A stretch of DNA of 7,601 bases. Origin: Candidatus Peribacteraceae bacterium (GTDB lineage Bacteria > Patescibacteriota > Gracilibacteria > Peribacterales > Peribacteraceae). Within the stretch, counting starts at the first letter, position 1, and every line of letters begins with the position of its first letter. Both the position numbers and the translations under genes were made by a program. A model generated the notes under the pieces. It saw only the letters and a list, made by a program, of their open reading frames with translations, did no database searches and had not been told where the DNA came from. The stretch covers positions 1 through 7,601 of the forward strand of contig JAQUNQ010000052.1 in assembly GCA_028717505.1 (NCBI GenBank), given 5' to 3'. Positions 1 through 5,386 of this stretch are shown here, in pieces.

Positions 1-2723
1 TCGTCCGCGGTGCCTTCGCGCTCGGGGGGAAGGGCAGCGGCCGCGCGCAAACCGAAAAGGAGCTCCGTGAGATCTGCAAAGTTGCCTTCGTGGAGTCCCC
101 GCAGGTGCTCGTGGAGGAGGACCTCACTGGCTGGAAGGAGATCGAGTACGAGGTGGTACGGGACAGTGCGGACAACTGCATCACCGTCTGCAACATGGAG
201 AACGTGGACCCCCTCGGCATCCACACGGGTGAATCCATCGTCATCGCGCCGAGCCAGACGCTCGACAACGAGGACTACCAGATGCTCCGCTCCATCGCGC
301 TCAAGGTCATCCGGCACCTGAAGATCGCCGGCGAGTGCAACATCCAGTACGCGCTCGACCCCGCGTCCCGCCAGTACCGTGTCATTGAGGTGAATGCGCG
401 CCTGAGCCGCAGCTCCGCTCTCGCCTCCAAGGCAACCGGCTATCCGCTCGCCTTCGTCGCGGCGAAGATCGCCCTCGGCTACATCCTTCCGGAGCTGCGC
501 AACGCCATCACGCAGGTGACCTGCGCAGACTTCGAGCCGTCCCTCGACTATGTCGCCGTGAAGATCCCCCGCTGGGATCTCCAGAAGTTCCGCCACGTGA
601 GCGAGCGCGTCACGAGCGAGATGAAGTCGGTAGGCGAGGTGATGGCCATCGGCCGCACGTTCGAGGAAGCACTCCAGAAAGCCATCCGGATGCTGAACAT
701 CGGCGAGGAGGGCCTCTATCCCTGCGCGCTGAAGTTTCGTGATATGAAAGAGGAGTTCACGCGCCCCACGCCGCGGCGCATCTTCGCCGTCGCCGAGGCG
801 CTGAAGGGCGAGTGGACGGTGGACGAGATCGCCGCCGCCACGGGCATGGACTGCTGGTTCCTCGAGCGCATCCGCGCCTGCGCCGAGACCGCCGCGGAAC
901 TCTTCCACCACCGTGGCAAGCCGCTCGCCGCCCCCCTCCTCCGCGCCGCGAAGCGCCGGGGCTTCTCCGATCGGGCCATCGCGCTCCTCGCGGACAAGAA
1001 GTGCGAGGAGGTGCGTCAGCAGCGAACACTGGAGGGAATTCTGCCCGTCATCAAGCAGATCGACACGCTCGCCGGGGAATTCCCCGCGCAGACCAATTAC
1101 CTCTACCTGACATATCACGGGCAGGAGCACGACACGGACTTCGGCGTGCGGACACCGGAAGCTCTGCACCGCTCCGCCGTGGTGATCGGCGGGGGCCCCT
1201 ACTCCATCGGCTCGTCCGTCGAGTTCGACTGGTGCTGCGTGCAGGCGGCCCACGAGCTGCAACGGCAGGGATTTCACGTCATCATGATCAACAGCAATCC
1301 GGAAACCGTGAGCACGGACTACGACGAATGCGATGCGCTCTTCTTCGACGAGCTCACGGAGGAGCGCGTGCGGGACATCATCGAGCTCACGAAACCGGAG
1401 GGCGTCGTCGTCTCCATGGGCGGGCAGATCCCGACCTCCCTCGCCCCCAAGCTCGCCGCAGTGGGGGTCCCGATCTTCGGCACGTCCCCGAAAGACATCG
1501 ATCGCGCCGAGAACCGCCACAAGTTCAGCTCCCTCCTCGATGAATTGAAAGTCGACCAGCCGGAGTGGAAGGAATTTGCCCAGCTCTCCTCCGCTGTCGA
1601 GTTCGCGGATGCCGTCGGCTACCCCGTCATCGTGCGACCGAGCTACGTGCTCTCCGGCGCCTCCATGGCCGTCGTCCACTCGAAGGACGATCTCGAGGAT
1701 TACATCCAGCGCTCCACCTTCGTGAACAAGGAGGCCCCCATCGTCATCTCCAAGTTCGAGATCAACGCGAAGGAGATTGAGTTCGATGGGGTGGCGCAGG
1801 ACGGGCAGCTCCTGCTCTATGCCATCTCCGAACACATCGAGAATGCCGGCGTGCACTCGGGTGACGCGACCATCGTCCTGCCGCCGCAGCGCATCAATCT
1901 GGAGACCCTCCGCCGCGTGAAGGCCATTGGGAAGATGATCGCGCGCGGTCTCGCCATCTCCGGACCGTTCAACATCCAGCTCCTCGCCCGTGACAACCGC
2001 CTGAAGGTGATCGAATGCAACCTGCGCGCGAGCCGCAGCTTCCCCTTCGCGAGCAAGGTCACCGGCCAGAATTTCATCACGCTGGGAACACAGGCGCTCC
2101 TCCGCAAGGCCCCCACCGATCTCCGCTACCAGACCATCGATCTCGACCACGTCGGCGTGAAGGCAGCGCAGTTCAGCTTCTCGCGCCTGCGGGGTGCAGA
2201 CCCGCGCCTCGGCGTGGAGATGGCGAGCACGGGGGAAGTGGCGTGCTTCGGCGACAACGCGGAACAGGCGCTCCTCCTCGCCCTCACCGCCGTCGGCTTC
2301 AAGATGCCAAAGAAAAACATCCTCGTCACCATCGGGCGCCTCGAGGACAAGGTGGATCTCCTCCCGACTCTCCGCGCCCTCCACGAGCGGGGCTTCGCGT
2401 TCTTCGCCACCCAGCACACGCACGAATTCCTCGAATCCCGCGGACTCCCCTCCGTCCTCCTTCATAAAGTCTCCGAGCCGAGGAGCCCGAACATCCGCGA
2501 GTACCTCGAGCAGCGGAGGGCCGAACTCGTCGTGAATATCCCGACGCACTCGAGCTCCGCGGAGCAGACGGACGGCTACTTCATCCGGCGGCTCGCCACC
2601 GATCACGGTATCCCCCTCTTCACGAATGTGCAGCTCTTCAAGCGCTTCGTGGAAGCCATTGTGCGCGAGGACATAGGGGGAATCCCCCTCCTCAAATGGC
2701 CTGCTCTGCTTGCGGAACAGTAA
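1..2723 (+). CDS. carB: Carbamoyl-phosphate synthase large subunit (5' end outside window)
   Basis: The cytoplasmic ATP-grasp subunit that makes carbamoyl phosphate from bicarbonate, ammonia (passed from CarA) and two ATP, for pyrimidine and arginine synthesis. The reading frame is open from base 3 and ends at TAA; about 906 residues are present and roughly 165 N-terminal residues are missing compared with E. coli (~1073 aa). Numbering from the GTG at base 90: the first ATP-grasp half has metal-site residues Gln86, Glu100 and Asn102 and the block SRSSALASKATG; an oligomerisation region spans about 210-350; the second half starts near 363 (VVIGGGPYSIGSSVEFDW) and carries NPETVSTDYD, RPSYVLSG, EHIENAGVHSGD and Gln630, Glu642, Asn644; an MGS-type allosteric domain covers about 740-877. 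Thr774, Thr777 and Lys793 appear to match effector-site residues of the E. coli enzyme. Many stretches resemble animal CAD more than E. coli CarB. The GTG at 90 is internal, not the start. CarA is not in the window. Confidence 0.98.
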   Translation, partial: VRGAFALGGKGSGRAQTEKELREICKVAFVESPQVLVEEDLTGWKEIEYEVVRDSADNCITVCNMENVDPLGIHTGESIVIAPSQTLDNEDYQMLRSIALKVIRHLKIAGECNIQYALDPASRQYRVIEVNARLSRSSALASKATGYPLAFVAAKIALGYILPELRNAITQVTCADFEPSLDYVAVKIPRWDLQKFRHVSERVTSEMKSVGEVMAIGRTFEEALQKAIRMLNIGEEGLYPCALKFRDMKEEFTRPTPRRIFAVAEALKGEWTVDEIAAATGMDCWFLERIRACAETAAELFHHRGKPLAAPLLRAAKRRGFSDRAIALLADKKCEEVRQQRTLEGILPVIKQIDTLAGEFPAQTNYLYLTYHGQEHDTDFGVRTPEALHRSAVVIGGGPYSIGSSVEFDWCCVQAAHELQRQGFHVIMINSNPETVSTDYDECDALFFDELTEERVRDIIELTKPEGVVVSMGGQIPTSLAPKLAAVGVPIFGTSPKDIDRAENRHKFSSLLDELKVDQPEWKEFAQLSSAVEFADAVGYPVIVRPSYVLSGASMAVVHSKDDLEDYIQRSTFVNKEAPIVISKFEINAKEIEFDGVAQDGQLLLYAISEHIENAGVHSGDATIVLPPQRINLETLRRVKAIGKMIARGLAISGPFNIQLLARDNRLKVIECNLRASRSFPFASKVTGQNFITLGTQALLRKAPTDLRYQTIDLDHVGVKAAQFSFSRLRGADPRLGVEMASTGEVACFGDNAEQALLLALTAVGFKMPKKNILVTIGRLEDKVDLLPTLRALHERGFAFFATQHTHEFLESRGLPSVLLHKVSEPRSPNIREYLEQRRAELVVNIPTHSSSAEQTDGYFIRRLATDHGIPLFTNVQLFKRFVEAIVREDIGGIPLLKWPALLAEQ

Positions 2724-2784
2724 GCGACCTGCCAGCGTACGGCTTACAGCCACTCCGCATCGAGCTTCTCGCCTCTCTTCTTCC

Positions 2785-2813
2785 TTGCTTTCCCAAGCCC
2801 TGAAGCTTAGGAT
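2785..2813 (+). promoter_or_regulatory. Candidate promoter for greA
   Basis: In the 117-bp gap after carB, TTGCTT (2785-2790; 3 of 6 matches to the -35 consensus) and TAGGAT (2808-2813; 4 of 6 to the -10) are separated by 17 bp. Transcription would start near 2820, leaving a leader of about 20 nt before the greA ATG, with no Shine-Dalgarno in it. The gap also holds a pyrimidine-rich, G-poor tract at 2765-2795. I see no hairpin followed by a T-run that would end carB transcription, so read-through from carB is also possible. Confidence 0.35.
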
Positions 2814-2840
2814 AACGCTCACCCCTCCCTTCCTTTTGCC

Positions 2841-3395
2841 ATGACAGACGATTTCCTCTTTGACGCGCCGGGTTCCGTCCCCACACCGGGTGGCGCTGCC
2901 GCAGCTCCCTTCCCGGATGACGAGCAGACGCTCGTGACGAAGGAAGGTTTGAAGAAGCTCACGGAAGAGCTCACCTACCTCAAGACGACACGCCGCAAGG
3001 AAGTCGCACAGCGCCTGAAGGAAGCCATCTCCTACGGAGACCTCTCCGAGAACTCCGAGTACGAGGAAGCGAAGAACGAACAGGCATTCGTGGAAGGGCG
3101 GATCCTCGAGCTCGAGCGCAAAATCAAGAATGCGAAGATCATCGCCGATAAGAAGACCGACCACCGCGGCAAGGAGGTGGAGATCGGCTCCTCTGTCACC
3201 GTCCGCAACAAGACCACGCGCGAGGAACCGGAGACCTACACGATCGTCGGCGCCACCGAGGCGGACCCCATCGAGCGGAAGATCAGCAACGAGTCCCCGC
3301 TCGGAAAGGCTTTTCTCGGCAAGAAGAAGGATGACGTCGTGGAAGTGAACGCGCCGAATGGCATCTTCCGCTACGAGATCCTGAAAGTCGCGTGA
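2841..3395 (+). CDS. greA: Transcription elongation factor GreA, N-terminally extended
   Basis: GreA enters the secondary channel of RNA polymerase and stimulates cleavage of backtracked transcripts. The 184-aa product has the two family domains. The N-terminal antiparallel coiled coil, about residues 31-105, carries the tip motif GDLSENSEY; Asp67 and Glu70 match the acidic tip residues Asp41 and Glu44 of E. coli GreA. The C-terminal FKBP-like domain, about 110-184, includes TYTIVGATEADP, ISNESPLGKAFLG and DDVVEV. Family members usually have 155-160 residues; here about 29 extra N-terminal residues, rich in Asp, Pro, Gly and Ala, precede the first conserved block (TLVTKEGLKKL). The ATG at 2841 follows a pyrimidine tract and has no Shine-Dalgarno. 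An in-frame GTG at 2934 would give a normal-length protein of about 153 aa but also lacks a clear ribosome binding site. The next gene follows within 15-75 bp, so co-transcription is likely. Identity is firm; only the start is uncertain. Confidence 0.97.
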   Translation: MTDDFLFDAPGSVPTPGGAAAAPFPDDEQTLVTKEGLKKLTEELTYLKTTRRKEVAQRLKEAISYGDLSENSEYEEAKNEQAFVEGRILELERKIKNAKIIADKKTDHRGKEVEIGSSVTVRNKTTREEPETYTIVGATEADPIERKISNESPLGKAFLGKKKDDVVEVNAPNGIFRYEILKVA

Positions 3396-3410
3396 GGAAT
3401 CCCAGGAAAA

Positions 3411-3854
3411 ATGTGCGCACACAATGGCGTGCTCTTTACCCGTGACCTTAAACCCCGTACCCTTTGGTCCGTGCCCGATCCGAAGAAAAACCCGCCGGCG
3501 GTGACCGTTCCCGAGGAGGTGAAGAAGAAGTTCCTGGAGATCATCGAGCTCATCCTCGGCTCGGAGAGCATGAATGACGAGGAGCGACAGTACTGGGTGA
3601 ATATCCTCCCCGTCATGACCCCCGAGCAGGTCCAGAACCTGAAGGACATCCTCACAAACGAGCGGGAACAGCTGGCGGCGATCGACCGCAAGTACGCGAA
3701 TGAGATCGAGAAACTCGGGCAGGACGAACTCACGCGCAAAATCGAGGAGGAACGGCACCGTCGCCAGCAGCAGCGGAGCCAGTCGGAGGAAGCAGCCTCC
3801 CGCGAAGAGGAGGCGAAGGCACAGCAACTCCTGAATAAAATCGAACAGAAGTAG
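3411..3854 (+). CDS. Small charged, helical protein of unknown function
   Basis: I do not recognise a named family. The longest reading gives 147 aa with no signal peptide or membrane segment, so it is probably cytoplasmic. Residues 34-50 look like an amphipathic helix, followed by a distinctive block, DEERQYWVNILPVMTPEQ (residues 56-73), then a long highly charged stretch (about 75-146, rich in Glu, Gln, Arg and Lys) likely to form a helix or coiled coil. The start is unresolved and the outer limit is given. ATG 3411 has AGGA only 3 nt upstream. However, the first 20 codons use more A/T-ending codons (ttt, ctt, aaa, cgt, aat) than the rest of the gene, and a GTG at 3471 would give a 127-aa protein starting VPDPKKNPP. 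The gene lies just after greA on the same strand and converges with holA, leaving 6 bp between the stop codons. A link to transcription is only suggested by position. Confidence 0.8.
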   Translation: MCAHNGVLFTRDLKPRTLWSVPDPKKNPPAVTVPEEVKKKFLEIIELILGSESMNDEERQYWVNILPVMTPEQVQNLKDILTNEREQLAAIDRKYANEIEKLGQDELTRKIEEERHRRQQQRSQSEEAASREEEAKAQQLLNKIEQK

Positions 3855-3860
3855 GGAACA

Positions 3861-4835
3861 TCACCGCCCCTTCCCGACCTCCGCGAGAGCAGCGAGCGTC
3901 GAGTCAACGATCGCCTCCAGTTCCTCGGGCGCCTCCGCCGTCGAGCGGAACGCCCCCGTCTTCAGGCCGATATCCCTCTCCGCAATGCGCGCCACCACCG
4001 CACGGAGTCCGGCAGGAGACGAGCGACGAGCGAGGGGAAGGAGTGAGCGCGCGGCATTGAATTTCACGCCCGCAGCCTTCACGATCGCATCCGGCGACAT
4101 CACCCCCTCCTGCACGGCGCACGTGACGCCGACGAGGCTCGCCGTCATCCAGAGGAGAATGTTCCAGAGACTGGCAGGACTCTCCCCGCGGTCGAGCAAA
4201 CTCTTGCTGTAGCGCAGGAGCTCCTCGGACTTCCCTTCCCCCAGGAGATCCATGAGTCGCCACACGGCCTGCTCCGCCGAGGGAACGACGAGGAGATCGA
4301 TATCCTCCCTCGTCACCGGCCGCTCACCGCAGAAGAGCGCCAATTTCCGGAGCTCTTGGGAGAGCGCCTCCTGATCCTCTCCCACCAGACCGAGCAACAG
4401 TCCCAGCACCTCCTCGGAAGCCCTGCCCCCGCACTGCTCGAGCATGGTCCGCATCCAGGCAAACAGATTCTGCCCCCGAAGAGGGAGGAATGTCTTCACC
4501 TCGGCGATCTTCAGGAATTCCTTCGTGGCAGCGAGCCGCCGATCCGGAGCGGGATCGACGAGGAGGAGGAGCGCCTGCGGGTGGAGACTGTCGGCAATGA
4601 GGGCCACTTCCTCCTTCGAGAAAGACGGAATACCCTCGAGCAGAATCAGCCGGAATTGGGAAATGAAGGGGGCTGAGGCCACCTCATCAAGGAGGGAGGC
4701 AACGGAGAGATCCCTCGCCTCCAGACGGCTGATGTTCTCCTCCCCATGCTTTTCGCGGAATTCCCGCATCCACCGGCTCACCTCCTGCCGGAGGGCATAG
4801 CGATTCTCGCCCGTAAAGAGAAAGATTTTTCCCAT
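3861..4835 (-). CDS. holA: DNA polymerase III delta subunit (HolA-like clamp loader subunit)
   Basis: Delta is the clamp-loader subunit that opens the beta sliding clamp so it can be placed on primed DNA. The 324-aa product is close to the usual ~340 aa. It begins MGKIFLFTGENRYALRQEV, the typical start of the AAA+-like first domain. It continues with APFISQFRLILLEG (about 55-68) and a strand ending LLLVDPAPDRR (about 90-100). FLPLRGQNLFAWMR (about 116-129) opens the second domain, with EDQEALSQELRKLALF (about 153-168) and VTREDIDLLV (about 174-183). A helical C-terminal collar domain (about 188-320) includes LLDRGESPASLWNILLWM and ends ERDIGLKTG...EELEAIV. As expected for delta, no complete Walker A motif is seen. 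The frame stays open upstream to an ATG at 4976, but the extra 47 residues do not look like the family, so ATG 4835 is chosen; it follows a pyrimidine-rich GCTTCCC without a good Shine-Dalgarno. The gene is divergent from the surface cluster. Confidence 0.9.
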   Translation of the reverse strand: MGKIFLFTGENRYALRQEVSRWMREFREKHGEENISRLEARDLSVASLLDEVASAPFISQFRLILLEGIPSFSKEEVALIADSLHPQALLLLVDPAPDRRLAATKEFLKIAEVKTFLPLRGQNLFAWMRTMLEQCGGRASEEVLGLLLGLVGEDQEALSQELRKLALFCGERPVTREDIDLLVVPSAEQAVWRLMDLLGEGKSEELLRYSKSLLDRGESPASLWNILLWMTASLVGVTCAVQEGVMSPDAIVKAAGVKFNAARSLLPLARRSSPAGLRAVVARIAERDIGLKTGAFRSTAEAPEELEAIVDSTLAALAEVGKGR

Positions 4836-4861
4836 GGGAAGCTCAAGTGTAGGTCTCCATC

Positions 4862-4871
4862 GTGGTACCAC
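4862..4871. promoter_or_regulatory. 10-bp perfect palindrome upstream of holA
   Basis: GTGGTACCAC reads the same on both strands. It lies just downstream of the candidate holA -10, near the expected transcription start, where an operator could act. A 10-bp palindrome is expected by chance several times in a window of this size, so the support is mostly its position. Confidence 0.2.
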
Positions 4872-4874
4872 TCT

Positions 4875-4903
4875 ACTGTACTTATCCTCATGGTAGTTTC
4901 TAA
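4875..4903 (-). promoter_or_regulatory. Candidate promoter for holA
   Basis: On the minus strand, TTAGAA (4903-4898; 4 of 6 matches to the -35) and TACAGT (4880-4875; 4 of 6 to the -10) are separated by 17 bp, in an AT-richer stretch 40-70 bp upstream of the preferred holA start. Both elements are mediocre, so this is a suggestion only. Short palindromes sit on both sides of it. Confidence 0.3.
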
Positions 4904-4909
4904 TAGAAA
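4897..4909. promoter_or_regulatory. Inverted repeat over the candidate holA -35
   Basis: TTTCTA, one central A, then TAGAAA: two perfect 6-bp arms. It overlaps the candidate minus-strand -35 element (4898-4903). The shape fits a small dimeric regulator site, but no matching regulator gene is in view. Confidence 0.25.
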
Positions 4910-4998
4910 ACCCTGCTTCTCGAGGCCAGGAGATTGCATTTCCGCCACTATTGATAATGCTAGTGTTAGCAAACAATCAAAAGTAATAGTCAATGTCT

Positions 4999-5010
4999 GC
5001 TCCGTGGAGC
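4999..5010. promoter_or_regulatory. Inverted repeat over the -35 region of the surface operon
   Basis: GCTCC, a GT centre, then GGAGC: 5-bp arms, flanked by CT on the left and GGCAG on the right. The 2-nt centre is too short for an RNA hairpin loop, so a DNA-binding site is the more sensible reading. It covers the place where the -35 of the dockerin promoter should be. Confidence 0.22.
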
Positions 5011-5033
5011 GGCAGGCGTTTTTGGCTTATAAT
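5005..5033 (+). promoter_or_regulatory. Promoter of the dockerin-cohesin-cupredoxin cluster
   Basis: A perfect TATAAT lies at 5028-5033 in an AT-rich stretch, with a poor -35 (TGGAGC, 5005-5010; 3 of 6) at 17-bp spacing and no extended TG motif. The -10 ends only 8 nt before the dockerin ATG at 5042. Transcription would therefore begin at or next to the start codon, and the message would be leaderless or nearly so. GGTGAG at 5034-5039 resembles a Shine-Dalgarno but would fall largely upstream of the transcription start. Confidence 0.55.
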
Positions 5034-5041
5034 GGTGAGAA

Positions 5042-5374
5042 ATGCACACACCCATCCTCCAGAGGATCCTCTCCGGGCAGAGCCTGAAAATGCTCGGGCT
5101 CGGCGCGATGTGCGTGGTGGCGTCCTTCGCCGTCGGTATTCGCACCGCCGGGGAAGTGCAGCCCATCACCCTCATCGAGGCAGGATCCACGGCACAACAG
5201 GGAGACATGGACGGGAGTGGCAGCATCGACCTCCAGGATGTCATTTCCATCCTGGAAATCGCGCAGGGGTACCACACTCCTTCGCCGCGCGAGCTCCTGG
5301 CCGACCCCAATGGGGACGGGCAGCTCACGGTCGATGACGCACTGCGACTCCTCCGCCAGATCTCCGCGTTCTAA
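5042..5374 (+). CDS. Small membrane-anchored or secreted dockerin protein
   Basis: Dockerins bind cohesin domains and dock proteins onto surface scaffolds. This 110-aa protein has a short basic N-terminus (Arg8, Lys16), a hydrophobic segment at about 17-32 acting as signal peptide or membrane anchor, a ~20-residue spacer, then two calcium-binding repeats. Repeat 1 places Asp55, Asp57, Ser59, Ser61, Asp63 and Asp66 at loop positions 1, 3, 5, 7, 9 and 12, followed by a helix (VISILEIAQG). Repeat 2 places Asp88, Asn90, Asp92, Gln94, Thr96 and Asp99, followed by ALRLLRQI. About 11 residues separate the repeats, as in type I dockerins. No enzyme or binding module is attached, which is unusual, because most dockerins sit at the end of a larger protein. 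ATG 5042 is chosen because it supplies the basic N-region; ATG 5090 would give a 94-aa form lacking it. The cohesin gene starts 12 bp downstream. An unrelated EF-hand-like calcium protein is the main alternative. Confidence 0.85.
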   Translation: MHTPILQRILSGQSLKMLGLGAMCVVASFAVGIRTAGEVQPITLIEAGSTAQQGDMDGSGSIDLQDVISILEIAQGYHTPSPRELLADPNGDGQLTVDDALRLLRQISAF

Positions 5375-5386
5375 CGCCCCTCCCCC

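Noticed and set aside
812..1543. A 243-codon open frame on the plus strand inside carB
   Set aside because: The product is Arg/Pro-rich shadow sequence and the CarB frame is unambiguous throughout this stretch.
2741..2751. GGCT-TAC-AGCC hairpin after carB as a terminator
   Set aside because: The stem is only 4 bp and is not followed by a T-run.
2763..2807. AGCTTC / GAAGCT inverted repeat between carB and greA
   Set aside because: Six-base arms with a loop of over 30 nt and no T-run; likely chance.
4959..4970. GCTA-GTGT-TAGC small inverted repeat
   Set aside because: Four-base arms are expected often by chance and it does not sit on a promoter element.
4836..4976. Upstream extension of holA to the ATG at 4976
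   Set aside because: The 47 extra residues do not resemble the start of the delta family, lie in AT-rich intergenic sequence and cover the candidate promoter.
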